Notes: a model not told the origin generated them from the letters alone. 64,000 nt of DNA from Epiperipatus broadwayi (GCA_028023455.1 JAQFVV010013401.1:62001-126000); one strand, 5' to 3'; counted from the stretch's first letter, positions 37,540 to 51,030 are shown. Numbers and translations are program-made.

Positions 37540-40500
37540 AACCTAGTGTTATTGACACTTGGTTTATTTGGCATTGTTTCCACAGGAAAACAATGCTATC
37601 CTTTTTAGGAAAATAAAAAAGGTAAAATAATAATAATATTAAGTGATTAATAAAATATGCTATTTACTCACTGTAACGTGTTTTAAGCAAATAACTAAAA
37701 AATTTGGTAATCCAATGTCATTTTGAAGAAGAGCATGAATAATTTAATTAAAATACTAACAATAAGAGCAATTTAATATAGTATAAAAGCACATATTATA
37801 AACAGTAATTGATTTTGGATGGGTAGAGGGAGAGTCGAGGAATGTCTTATCATAAAGCACAATAACTTCTGGTAATTTTTAAATTATTTTAGATAATAAT
37901 GTATACAGAATTATACATCACTAATAAACATTGTTAATTAAATATATTTATTATTTTTCATTATTTGTCAAATTACTTTGTAATCCATTTAAATCATACA
38001 GAAATATATGACTGTAATAAGTTTTTTTTTCCTTTCTTTTATTTATGGTATAATTAAATGATTATTTTTCTGTAAGAGGTCGCTAAAAGAAGACCGCCAA
38101 ATTTTGAAGAAAGTTTAGTCTGACTCTAGTTTTACAAGGAGGAAGCAGTACTGAAATTCGGTAACAAATTTTTTATTATTTTTTATTGCAGAAATAAATA
38201 TAAGTCAAGTAAATTTTTAATAATATCATGCGTGGCTAATCCTATTTGATAAGATATTCTGTTTTCTGTTGCCATCTACCTATTTTAAAGCTTTTTATAC
38301 GCAAAAATATACTATCTTCTGCTAAAGTTCAAAATGACCGTATTAACTACAGCAATCACGGAAAGTGTCATTATGTTTAAAATAAATAATATAAGTAATT
38401 TCCAGGAAATAATCAATTATGTGTTAACTTTACCTTATTTAATAATTTTTTCGTGGTATAAAAGAAAAATTATAATTAAAAAGACATATTATAAAAGCCA
38501 AGGAAAGTTAACTAGAAAATTTCGCGCTCTTTCTAAAAGAAATTGTCTGCTTTGAAAATAATGTAAGTTCCCCACGTTAAAATATGTTTTATTCACTGAA
38601 AATTATCTAAAAATAATATTAATGATCAAGGATATTTACTTATGCACCTGTATATTTTTTTTAAAAGAAAGTATAAATTTTCTCAAGGCAAATATCAGAA
38701 AATTTGTATGTGTGCATTTTATGGAGAATTTCTTATTAAAGACAAATTACAATTCCTAGAGTAGGAATAAAAACTACAAACATTAGTGACTTAATTATAA
38801 CCATAATATAATATGTTATATTATACATCAATTTGAGTCATTAAAACTTTATATCCACGTAAGTCAGCTGCAGTCGTTATAATAATAGTATTTTGGAAAA
38901 TTCGCGCATTAGTTTTATTCCTAAGCCAGCTAGCTAAAAATGATACGTATCGCCAATAGTAAAAAGAAAAGAATTGTATATGTGATCGTCTATCGTCAAA
39001 TATTCGTCATGTTAAAATATGTATTGTTTTCTTGGATCCTAAAATTATAGCAGTTAATTCAAAGAAGAATTAACATCCAACGCTGCTATGTTTTTCTTTG
39101 CTTAATTTATTAAGTGCACCAGAATGGAGGCAACTTTTATATAAATGAAATAATAAAATATGTTTCTTGTTTTAAATTTGCTTCGTGAACTATGAATGGA
39201 TCAAGTTTTTCATCTAGATAAATTGCCCAACGGAAAAACATTTTTCTAGTGAGATAATAAGCACTGGTTAAGTAATGATTTTTTTTACTAATTTGTAAAA
39301 TTATGTGTATTTTTTTTTATATCAATAGGTGAAAGGCTGTATAGTCAAGTAATATTTAAATGACCTTGTAATCATAAAGGTATGTTTTCATGTAATTATT
39401 CTAGGTTAAATTTATATTTGACATAAAAATAAAAAAAAATTTTTTTTTTTATAAAATGTGTTTACTTATGATATGCAATTATGGGTATAAATTTATATGT
39501 TAGAGGCGTAAAAGAAGAAAAATTTAGATACTTAATAGGTAAAATATCTAGTTAAAATTATCAGAAGTAATTAAAGAGAAGTGCTATACAAAATATTACT
39601 TATTTAAAGTTTGAAACAAATTTATACTATGTTAATTGAGGAACTTATTCCCAATTATTTTTTATTAACGCATTCACTTGATTTAGTTCAAGATACTATA
39701 ATACCAATTACTTGTTGAATGTTTCTTTGGCAAAGGTGAAAATTATTATGGTTAATTCTGTGATATCCATTGATTTCAGACGTTGATCTAAGTATACCCC
39801 GGAACATAAATTTAGTGTAATTAGTGTATTTGCTTGTCTTGCCCCGATATAGCATTAGTATATGCTTAAGATCCACATAAGTAATAATTGTAATGTCTTT
39901 ATTTTGTGGGATGGAAAATGATCTCCCCAAAAGCTTTATTTTCCATGACGGGAATAGATAAAACTAGTATTCGGGTATGTTTATAACCCAAGTGATCGCT
40001 TCTCAGAGTTAGGACGATCAGTAATTTATATTGTATTTAGTGTATTTCATTCGTTAAAATCCCAGGAGAGGATTATATTTGGTGTGTGTTCCTATTATGC
40101 CCAAGTAAGAGGCAAGGACCCACCAAACTATTTTAATATAGTAGTTAACTCTACGGACCTTCAGTGTTATTCCATATTCCTCATGAGAAAATAGAGATAA
40201 TTCCACCACGGAAGGTGTTGAATATTGTGTTTTGTTTAGAAAGTTATGGCAAGATAACGGGTATATTGGAGGTTAATTCCTCAAGATCCATTTAGTAAAA
40301 ATAACGTGCTAGTATATATGATCAATGTCTGGATTGTGCGGCGGAATAGTGCTGGTAATCCACACGTAAGTCAATGGAGAGAGTAAGTTTAAAATTGCGT
40401 GATTTAGAAATTTTTATTTGCCAATGGAGGGTTCAAATACTAGGTTTAATTCGGGTTTATGATTAAGTAGCACTCACAATATAACTTACACGGAGGGATA

Positions 40501-42060
40501 CAGTGTGTATAACAACTTCAGTTGTTATTAAGGTAAATATTAAAATAATAAGTGTAACTTCTGATACGTAACCCATAAATTATAATAAGTTATCTAAATA
40601 AAACTATCATTTAATTAAAGATATGATAATAAAAATCGTTTGTACGCATTGCCTAGAATCAGATTATTTTTATTTTAAAACAAATAGTTAGTTAATAAAG
40701 TTAAGCAGCCGTTCATATAAGATACACTAAACGGATGATTTGATGTATCGATAATAATATTTATTTTGTTATATTCAATTTGTATAAATGTAAAAAGAAG
40801 ATGAAGAAGTAGTTCGAATCCAAGTCTAAAAGTATAGACGAATTAATGTTAGTTATATTTTGTTTTATCCATATGGGATCGAATAAATTGTATATGTTTG
40901 TTTATTATGTTAATCATAAAGGATAGTTTTGTTAAACTGTAATAATAAATTATAATCTTGTTAAAATTTAATAATAAATTATAGTCTTGTTACAAGTTGT
41001 TTTGAGTCATTTTTCTTGTGTGCTAAATAAAAGTGTATTTGCATAATACTTGCAATACTTTTCTTGAGTCCGAAATCATTTATGAACTCTTAAATTCAGT
41101 ACACTAGATAGACAATTGTAAGCAGATTAGAATACTTCACTATATTTTAATTTAATAAGAATTATTGATGGAATTGAAAACTTCAGACCAAGACATTTTA
41201 TTTTATATGTGTGTAAAATCACTTTATTCCCAAACTAGTCGCTTTTGGTTGCACATTGTTAAGTAAACATTTAAGTGAAGTGTCTAAGTAATAAATCTTA
41301 GTTAAATTATTGTGTTGTCATGGATAATGGAAGGACACAAAAGCACCCTTGTCTTTTCATCATTCCGACTGAGATTCTGGATTAAAAAGGGCTGTATTAT
41401 TCAAAATTATGTGTTGTTATTGAATATGGTTATCATCTCGTTAAATATTATAATAGTTGATATGTGGATGAAGACACCTTGAATTTAAATAAGGTTAATG
41501 TTTCCTATAGCCGACCAGAATGTCAGTCATATGAGACAACACAATACTGCCGAGCATTTTCCTTAAAAATAACAGAGAACCCTGAGATTAGTGTCATTAT
41601 TATAAGTGCTCTTAAATTAAGAATTGATTAATTATGATCAACATTACAAGCGTGGCATGGCTTAAGAGATTGAAACTTCTGATTGTATAATAACAAAAAT
41701 ATTGAGATCATATTGGCAAATTAATAAATGTTTTGTTTTAGTCAGTAATATTAACAATGACATGAAATCATCATCATCATTGTCGAACAGTGCAAGTACT
41801 TACAGCTCAGAGAATGTGTTTTGGATAGAGAAAGAATGTTAGTTTATTCTAAATTTTCTTTTTAAATTTATTCTATTAATGATAATTTTTTTTTTAATTC
41901 TATCTCTGTCTGAACTGCATATCGCTGTAGCTGAATTATTAGAACTAACCAAACGTCGAGCTATTAGGTAATACGGGTTTGTTACCCGTCATAAACGGAA
42001 GCGGTTGGGCTTCCCGAATTCTCTTTCATAGAAATGAAATCGTCTTTTAATAGGTTAGAA
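37537..42060. other. AT-tract-bounded non-coding block 2
   Basis: Starts ATATATTGTAACCTAG (the AT tract plus the first bases) and ends ATAGGTTAGAATATAT. These are inverted complements at 14 of 16 positions. The 4.5 kb between has only chance frames, including one of 73 codons at 38334 with no domain. Near 41028 AATAAAAG is followed by GAGTCCGAAATC, a pattern like an LTR polyadenylation end, also seen near 50140. Function unknown. Confidence 0.35.
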
Positions 42061-42798
42061 TATATATATATCTTTATCAATAAATAACAAATGGTTAACC
42101 CTTTTATATTGTATTACCTTTTTTTAACTCTGAGATTATTCAATTTTTATCATTTTTTGTTTTACCTAATACTTCCCCACAAGTAATATTTTTATTATTT
42201 AATAATATATTAATGAAGGATTTATTTTATTTTATATACAAACTTAGATATAATGTTCAATTTCAGTTTAACTTGTATAGCATAATTAATTTATTGATTA
42301 ATTTAGACCAGGGATCAGCAAACTTTTTAATACCAGGAGCCATTTTGTTTACATCTCCTGCTCTTCCCCTATTTAAGGGCCACAATAATAGAGGTACCCA
42401 CTTCTCCCCATTAAATAGCAAGTTAAAAACATGTTCTTAATAAGTATGAATTTCTGAATGGCTGTGACTATATTTAAACATTTATTTTAGTAATAGAACA
42501 TAATAAAATCCATATACATTCTAACAAAAAAAAAATTCTCTTCAAAATAATAAATAAAAAAAATTATTTTGAGAATTTGATTTATTCACAAATTTCTAAT
42601 ATTTAAATATTCGTCATATGCACTAATTATTATTTTATAGTAATGCTGAACTCAAGAGACAACACAATGCACATTTTTTCTCTTTTAAAGTTATAAAAAT
42701 ACTTATTTATAAATTACAAGAGGAATTCAAAAATGTGTTTATGTTTAACATGATAAAGAGCATAAGATTGAGATAAAACAACCATACGATAGGGATTA

Positions 42799-43045
42799 AA
42801 ATAGGCAAAAACTGTCCATATAGTATTGCCACTCAGTGCAAGCCAGAGTAATCAATAGATGCCAGAAAGGCTTGTGCATAAAATCCCCAATTAGGGTCTA
42901 CTCATCCAATATTCCCAGACTAGTTTCTGGCTTGTGGCCTTCATCAGTGATGAGCCTTGGATCTGAGAGCACTGTATGGAGAGTTTTTGACTGTTTTAAT
43001 AAGTTATAAACAAGCATAAGAAATAGTGATCATGTGATATTTATA
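42799..43045. repeat. Family A palindrome nested in the hAT element
   Basis: The minus-orientation part (42799-42975) is joined directly to the plus-orientation outer end (42976-43045: GTATGGAGAGTTTTTGACTG, then GTGATCATGTGATATTTA). Confidence 0.72.
42912..42953 (-). ncRNA. Hammerhead, family A, weak stem I
   Basis: Minus strand: CTGATGA, GGC-CACAA-GCC, GAAAC, TA, GTC. All core bases are intact, but stem I (TCATCA with TGGGAA) is mismatched. Confidence 0.62.
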
Positions 43046-43092
43046 CCAATGAGATAAAAGAGCCACGTTTGGTTTAGGAACCTGCTGATCTG

Positions 43093-43861
43093 TTTTAGAT
43101 GAATAACAACATCCATTGTAATCATAAAACACAAGTGAAGATCATTAAGCACTCACTTAATTTTTACCAATTATTGCAGACTAAGTTTATATAATATATA
43201 CATATTATATGTATGTACACTTTTTATATGTTATCTTTCTATGAATTGACAGTATAATTCTTCAAAAGAGTGCTAGACCAAGTGGTCCCATTTGATTACT
43301 ACCTGAACTATCTTTTCAGCATTTGCTAATACTATAGAATAAATACTATAGCATTTACAAGATACTACATAAATGTTAATAAGCTCAAATTAGGATCGCA
43401 ACTGCCTAATAACACAAGCCAATTTATTCCAATGTTATGTCATGTAAATAAACTTTCATTAAATGCTTTTATTTGAGTTAGATACTTAGTTTGTTTCTTT
43501 AGAAAAAGATTTGATTCCTTTAACTTTTGTACTTTTTTTATAAATTGATGATTATGCAATATGACAATGAAATATCTCAATGTGATGCCCTCGTTTGTTT
43601 ATTGAAAAGTTGTTGACTGACTGAATTTCAAATTACATTGATACAGGTTCAGCAAATTTTTAGTGATGTACATGAGAGCCTTATATATATATATATATAT
43701 ATATATATTTAAAAAGTTTAGATTAAAAAGTATTAATGTTTCTCTAAGATAGAAATAACAAATCTTGATATTTTTTGATTGTAAAAGTTTCAATTTAAAA
43801 AAAAAAAACATATATTAAATTCTATTTTCTCTTATTGCAAAAATTGATTTTTTTTAACACA
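43093..43861. other. AT-rich sequence without gene
   Basis: Contains a short (TA)n at 43682-43708. The minus-strand frame over it (about 43599-43811) is low complexity. Confidence 0.4.
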
Positions 43862-43957
43862 TGTTTTTATTTTCATGCGTCATAGCATCAGCCGGGAAGC
43901 GAACCCACTAACCCAAGACAACTGCTTGTAAGGCAGCTGTGCTGATCTCTAAGGGAA
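43862..43957 (-). mobile_element. tRNA-derived mini-SINE, 5' truncated
   Basis: Minus strand: CAGCACAGCTGCCTTACAAG (anticodon-loop region TTACAAG), then the B box GGTTCGCTTCC, then GATGCTATGACGCATG and an A-rich tail. Its 5' end abuts GATCTCTAAGGG, a family B tail-like fragment. No clear TSD. Confidence 0.65.
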
Positions 43958-44894
43958 TTTGAACCCAGAGTTTGAAACTTCCTAGAATTCAAATCCCCCT
44001 TAATTACATCTAGCTTAAATATATATACTATACTTGTCTTTCAATAAAAATATGTTATGCACACAATTCTCCGTTCAAATATTAAACAGACTATGATGTA
44101 ATTTCACTCTTCATTTTAAATTTTAATTGGAATAATTGAAAAAATATCGGAATACTAAAAAAATTAAATATAATATATTCATATACATATATATATATAT
44201 ATAATGCATTTCTTTACTGTGCACATACTAAAAACTTAGAGATAATATATAAAAAAAATGTTATAAATACTTTTATTTAGTGTGGACTAATGGAAAAAAA
44301 AAATGTTTCTTCAACCTCAATTGGGATTTTTATATTTGATTTGAAATAAAAGTATTGAGTGGCCAGAAGTTAATTAATTCAATCATTATATTTTATAACA
44401 AACAATTGAATTAGAGAATTATTTTTTGTCCACAATAAATAAATACATTTACTATAAAATATTTTAAAGGCATATTATTATTTTTTAACTATAATTATTT
44501 TTCCATTTTTAAAATGTTTATATCCTTTTACATATCATACAGATTTTTCTTATAGCTTATTGTATAATAAAATCAGAAGTTTTTTATATAAGCCATGGGT
44601 ACAAAGGCTCTCTTAGTTAAGTTAAATATTCCCAGATTTTGAAAAAAAATGTATACCACACGAATCCATCTAGTTTTATCTTCTTTCTATCATTCTCTCT
44701 TAATCTATAGTCGCTAATCATTTTTCAAGCATTGATGTGTTTTTTTCTTCTCTCATACTATTTTTATAAAATCTGTTTTGATATCTCCAATACATTATCT
44801 TTATTTCAGCAAAACAAATGAAGAAACTCTTTGTCCACTCTCTTTAAATATTTCCAGTACTCTTCAGCACATTATAATTTAAAAATAAATGTTT

Positions 44895-44966
44895 TTTTTT
44901 CATATGTCAAAGCAACGGCTGGGAATTGAACCCGCCAACCCAGGACAACTGCTTGTAAGGCAGCTG
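44895..44966 (-). mobile_element. tRNA-derived mini-SINE, 5' truncated, with TSD
   Basis: Flanked by TAAAAATAAATGTTT (44880-44894) and TAAAAATACATGTTT (44967-44981), 14 of 15 identical. It retains the anticodon arm, B box and TTTGACATATG plus A tail. Confidence 0.72.
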
Positions 44967-45284
44967 TAAAAATACATGTTTAAGAACACTTTTTCTCATC
45001 TTTGCACAATTTACAATTCAAATTTTTATTTTTGTTTCTTTAGGTATACAATGTCTCTATTTTTGCATTAAATAATAATAAACTTTCTTTAAGATTATTA
45101 CACTTCATTTCAAATTTAATGCATTGTTTTAATTAAGCAATTGTAAAAAAAAAAAAAATCTTTTGAGTATTTTCCGTATTTTTTTTTTACTCTAACCAGT
45201 TTATTTCCTTTCTCCAATCCTCACAATTATAGTTTTAGAAGGAACTTTATCCAAGGAAAAATATATCTACAGATATTTCAGTTT

Positions 45285-45387
45285 TTTTTTTTTTCATGTG
45301 TCAAAGCTTCGGCCGGGAAGCGAACCCGCAAACTCAGGACAACCACTTGTAAGGCAGCTATGCTGACCACTCGACCACCAATGCTTG
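45285..45387 (-). mobile_element. tRNA-derived mini-SINE, full length, with TSD
   Basis: Perfect 16-bp direct repeat, ACAGATATTTCAGTTT, at 45269-45284 and 45388-45403. The best-preserved copy: TGTCAAGCATTGGTGG, GGTCGAGTGGTCAG (A-box region), GCTGCCTTACAAG, GGGTTCGCTTCCCGG (B box), GAAGCTTTGACACATG, then A(n). Pairing TGTCAAGC/GCTTTGACA extends the acceptor helix. The family is only about 100 bp. Confidence 0.85.
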
Positions 45388-45934
45388 ACAGATATTTCAG
45401 TTTAAAGGGGAAAAAATTATATATATACATATTTCAGTTTAAAAGAAAAATAAATAAATAATACAAAACAAATCAAAGAATACCACAATAAATATTTTCA
45501 ATAACATTAAGTAAATTAAACTATTATTAAAAACATTGGTTGTCATAGAATAGCTGCTAAATCCCACTCGATGGCGCAGTTATCATGCTAAAATTATAAA
45601 ATATGATCATTCACGGGCCGTTAATTATAATCATTTTGATGTGTTTTTTGTAATGCAAAAATAAAAACAAAAAGAAAATCGTCTTTTTTAAATATTACTT
45701 AATTTTAAATATTATTTTTTATTAACGTATACAAATTAAATGATAATAATAAATGTAAAATAAAATAAACAAATTACAATTTGATTTGTCTTTTTTAGTT
45801 TTCTTTTTATTAGAAAAAATCAATTTTCTATCGGAGATTTTTTTACTGGGGTTACGGCTTTTTTTTTTGTTGTTTACCGCTAGTTTTTATTTCAAATAGA
45901 ATGATAACTAAAAGTAAAATTTGTTATGTTTACA

Positions 45935-46080
45935 TTTAGGGTTAGTTTTAGGGTTAGGATTAGGGTTAGCTTTAGGGTTAGGATTAGGGTTAGTTTTAGG
46001 GTTAGCTTTAGGGTTAGCTTTAGAGCTAGTTTTAGGGTTAGTTTAGGGTTAGTTTTAGGGTTAGTTTTAGGGTTAGGTTT
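45935..46080 (+). repeat. Interstitial TTAGGG-like array
   Basis: About 12 units of the form TTTAGGGTTAG(G/C/T), a mixture of TTAGGG and TTTTAGGG steps, with few other changes. It ends in GGTTTACAG. The vertebrate-type telomere unit TTAGGG is shared by many invertebrates. It could be an internal telomeric relic or a telomere-like minisatellite. Confidence 0.7.
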
Positions 46081-46255
46081 ACAGTTAAAATAAAAAATAT
46101 CAAAATCGTATTTTTGTAAATATTTTTTTTTACTAACATCTATAAAATAAATGATAACAATAAACGTAATCTATATTCAACAAAGAATAACAGTAGTCGG
46201 AGAAAAGAAAGAAACTAAAACTTTTTTAAACAATGACAAATATATATATATATAT

Positions 46256-49200
46256 TGTGCCCTTATCTATAGGTCATAATAAGGTAGAATGGTCAATTGC
46301 TAAAAAAATTTTAAATTTTAAAATACGTTTGTGTAATATATTGATAATTGTATGATCGATTAGATCTTATAGTACAATTTAAGGCTGAAAATACCTGGTA
46401 TATAAAAGTGTAATGGATTGTTTTAAAAGAAAACAGTTAAATAAAGCTTAATTATATCCTTGCTTATGGTTGTAAAAGCTGGCCATATAAAATAACACAG
46501 CTATAAATAATTAAAAATATATTAATAATTCGAGTATGATATTTTAAAACTAATAAATTAAATAAATGCTATATGTAGTGTTATAATTATATTTAATAGT
46601 CAAAATTAATAGAGTATATTTTAAAATAAACTTTAGGATGGTGAGAATTATATTTAGTTCTACAAGTTTAAATTATTTTCCAAATTTTTATAAAATATAT
46701 CAGTTTTGGTAATTTAGACCGAGACGTAAATTAAAAAATCATCTGATAAAGTTAGTAATCATGTGACTGTATATTATATACCTTCACACACACACTTGTT
46801 AGAATATAATAATAAAGTTTGTGAATTATGGAACTAAATGTAATTGCTGTCTATTGTTGAAATGAATGTTGAAATATTAAATAGTTATTTTAAATGTTTA
46901 AATGATGTAATATTTAAGTAGTGTTTAAAAGTTGAATACAGTTAATAAAAAAAATTAAATATTTTATTTAAATAAAAACAAGATAAATTAAATATTAATA
47001 TTAAAATAGATATTAAATGTTATTTTAATAATTGTTTTAAAGTTTAAATAATTTTGATAAAACTATAATTGAGTTTAAAAATACTATTTTAAGTAATATT
47101 TTAAATCATTATGTCATAAATGTCTTATTTGAAAAATTTAGTCTGTTATAAAACTAAAAATGTGTAAATTTGTTCGCGCTAAAAAAAGTCATTAACCAAT
47201 CAATGGAGGTATTTTAGCAGACAAAATAGGAATTAGATGAAGCGGGAGAAAGTAATGTGTAAGTGAAGGAGGGAGTAACATATTTTTTTAGCTGGATAAG
47301 ATCGTAAGCTAGAAAAGTAATATAATTTTAAAATTTTATATTTATTTTAAAAGTTTTTTTTTTTAAATATAATATTTTGAACTGCCTTTACATGGAGGGC
47401 TAATTTTTAAAAGTTTTCTTACCAGGATATTTTATTCAAGTTTAGCCAAAACCTTACAGTAAAATGGAAATACTACAGAAAACAGTATATAGAAGTTATG
47501 AGAAAGGAAAAATATTTGTAAAGTGCCTTGATACAGCTTTATTTATGCTCAACCAGAAACTTATTATTATAACTCAGAGGAATATAATTTGGACGCTATA
47601 CGGAAAACTTAAAAGAGAAGTTATTTGCCGTCAGGAAAAATTATGACGCACAAATTTATAAGGCTACTCTGAAGTTATTTTATTCTTCTCTATGGAAAAA
47701 TTAAGATGCGTTTATCATAAAGAAAAAATTATGTAAAAGTTATAATGGAGAAAGAATGTTTGTCTTTTTAAAGGAAACATTATAAAGTATATAGTACCAG
47801 AATTTTAAAAGAAGGTAAAAAAAAAATTACCGAATAATGATATGAAAGAGTCATTATTTTTTTTTTTGTGAAAAAAAAGAATAGAAAAACTTTCTCTAAG
47901 AGGAATTAAAAAATATTATAAAGTGGTCATTGGAGGAATGCTTGATTTGGAAAATATAAATTTAAATTACTTAATGAAAATGGATCCATGGAGACAGAAA
48001 AATTTACTGAATATTTAAATCAAAGTACCTAGAAGATGCATCATAAAAGTCGCGCGGGAAAATATTAGCAGAAAATATTAGAAGAGAATATGTAGACGTT
48101 TTTTCTTTATGGGATTAATTGATATCATAATTAATAATTGTATTAAATATTATAAAAAACCAAGGATTGTCATCTATGAATACTTATTGAACGAAGTAAT
48201 ATTTGTTTTACCTTAAAATTGAACAAGCAGGGAGAAGAACATTAAGTGACTGAAGAAGAAATAATAAACATTTTTTTTTAGCTTTAATATGAACGGTTTT
48301 CAAGAAAGTTTGATAAAGAAGTACAGTAAATATAGTTTAAATATTTTTTACTAATTTATTTTAGAATATAAAATGTTATGTGAGATTAGGGAAAACATAT
48401 AAACATAAATTTAGTAATATTAAAAATTAAATATAATAGCTTGATAAAATTATAGAAATATTGTTTAAAATAAAGTGTATGGATGTGAATCTTATATCTA
48501 CAAGGATCAAATGGATGGTGGAGCCTATGGAACGCAGTTGAGGAGATAAAGATCGTTTGGTAATTTTAATAGTTATTTATAGTGCATAATGTGTTTTTTT
48601 TAGATCATCTATTGACTAAGAATGAAGTGTGAAAGTTTAAATTATATGTACACATTTTATACAACATTTTTAACATATAATGAGATAGGAGTAATTCGGA
48701 ATATGCATGCAATAATTTATTTAAAGTATATTAATAATATAATTTAACAGAACAATTGTGTGATTCTTTTGAACTTTCATGTGATAAAGTATTCAGATAT
48801 TTAAATAGTTTGTATATGATTAAATATACGGAGGAAAGTAGTAAGCAAGCTGTCTTATAGAACAGTGGAATAGTTTTAAAATAAATGAATTTTATTATTG
48901 TTAGTAATGCAGATATGTATTTGTCGATGTACAGTATAGAAAAAATCTTGAGAAATAAGATCGGATAGTGACTTGGAAGTACTAGTGGAGAGGAAACCAA
49001 GATGATGTTTTTTTTTAAGAAATAGGAAAAATAAAGGATTTGGATCATATTTAGTTTTGTGTGATTTCAGTATAGTTAACTAAGCCCTATGACTGAACAC
49101 ATATAGTTTGGACAGTGTTTTTGCATATCTTTAAACTTTTGATGTTATAATAAAGCTGAAGAAATAGCTTTAGCATCGTTCCTATGATAGAGGTTGGTAG

Positions 49201-51030
49201 ACAGGTAAAGGTCACTCCTCTATAGTGTCTTTTAATTCACTGTGCCATGATTGTCAAGGTATATGACGAGTAATATTCTAGTTGTATTTTGATCCTATGC
49301 ATCTATCTTCGCTATCCTTATTTCGTGAATCTGCATCGGTCAGAAAGATATTTTCAAAGAAATAATGAATAAAATAGAACTGAAGATATGTTATCGTTTA
49401 TGTAAGAATAGTTTATTTGCTGGAATGTATAGAATTGTGTAACTTTAAAATTGAAAGTCCAAAATATCATAAAGAGAGAAAGAATCATATAATACATTGT
49501 AAAATTAATTCAGAAATGAATATAAGATTTTGAAAAGAAATCTAAACCAAGTATTTTAAAAGTGATAATAAAATTTGAATGAATTTTTTTTAATAATATT
49601 TAGAAAATAAGTATTGCATATTTATTAAGAAAATAGTCCAATAATGTACAATAAACATATACTTGTGCATGGTATATTAATAGTTATAATTATATCATCC
49701 GAAGTAAGGCTTGAATGAGAATATTAGGATTAATAAACAACGGATAATGAACAATAAAAAACCTAATACCGAATGTAGAACAATGTTTTGACTTTGTAAG
49801 ATTCCATACAACCAATATAAAACTAAATTTTGTTATTTTGTAGAATTTTATTACGAATGTAAATTTTGTAAAAAATGTAATTTTAATAATATTAGGGATG
49901 AAAAGTGTTTGTGATAATCATATAAGAAATGCATTTTGTAATAAGCTAACCATAATAATAAATCAAGTAATAATACTGTATTTTCTTAAGTGTTTTAAAA
50001 AAATAAGATTTAACTAGGAAAAGTAAATATTATTTTGATTTCATTTTATAAACTAATAAATTAAGTTGAGATATGAAAGTAAGGGATATCCAATGTATAT
50101 AGTGTAAAAATATTGTTAATTTATTTATGTTGTTAATAAACTTTGTTTTAAAATTTGTTCTAAAGTTTTTGTGTCCGAGTTGTTATTTCTCCACATGGAT
50201 GCATGAAATCACGATACCTTTATAATTGAAACAGACATATAAATTTTGCACAAAAGGTAAACATAAAAGTGTTATAATAATTTTGAGAATTTATTGGTAT
50301 GTTAAAATTAAAAGATCATAATTTTATATTATTTATTGGTCATAAGTCGGTTGCCACAATATTACATTAAATTATATGCTAATGTTGCCACACGTATTCT
50401 GTTGTCAGATTATTAAAATACTACCACGTACGTATTTATTTATTTCATTTCAGGAAGAAATAAGATTATATTATATTATTATTGTTATTATTATTTTTAT
50501 TATTGTTAGTTGCTGTGTAGTAGATTATGACATAAAATTCCCTTTTCATATTTTACTACCATAATTTTAAATCAGTTAGAATACAATTTATGAACCTGAG
50601 ATTTTATTTTATTTTACTTCATTTTATTTAATTGAGCTAGATTCTTGTTATAAAGAAGATTAAGATATAATTATTATTTTAATCGTAGTGAATAGAGCTT
50701 AGAAAGTCGTAAGAATACTATGAGTTAGTTATTTGGTATAGTAAAAAGGGGGAATAGTGTTCTTATGCCATTGAGGTAGTATCGTGTGGATAATGTCTCA
50801 ATGTAGTCTATCTCGTTCCCCGTATTGTCACTCCATGTCTCATGAAAATAGTAAATATTTGTTAATTCAATTTTAAAATTGAACCGTATTTGTATTTTAA
50901 AATTAGAGCTAGTAATCATTTTAATTAATGCTGAATATTTCATTTATTTATTTGTTAACTGAGCTAGAACCCGTAATATTCGGAATAAACAATATATTTT
51001 GGGGTGAGAACGCGCGGGGGAGGTTAGAAT
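46256..51030. other. AT-tract-bounded non-coding block 3
   Basis: Begins ATATATTGTGCCC after a short (AT)n and ends GGGGGAGGTTAGAATATATAT. The right junction matches block 2 (GGTTAGAATATATATA). Parts at 47200-48300 are purine-rich on the plus strand. An AATAAACTTTG...TGTGTCCGAG pattern near 50140-50175 recalls an LTR polyadenylation end. Open frames at 47464 and 48731-49048 have no recognisable domain. No gene is supported. Confidence 0.35.

Larger units (their letters stand above)
42309..43092 (+). mobile_element. Non-autonomous hAT element with nested family A
   Basis: Left end CAGGGATCAGCAAACTTTTT, then GGAGCCATTTTG and TTTAAGGGCCACA. Right end AAAGAGCCACGTTTGG, then CCTGCTGATCTG. These are the typical termini of a widespread hAT group (ends in CAGGGGTCGGCAAAC). 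Flanking 8-mers ATTTAGAC and TTTTAGAT agree at 6 of 8 positions, consistent with an old 8-bp hAT duplication. A family A copy sits inside. Confidence 0.7.

Noticed and set aside
48731-49048. 105-codon open frame on the minus strand
   Set aside because: Composition (I, L, F, Y, S, K) is that expected from AT-rich DNA, with no domain or splice context. Length alone is not convincing.
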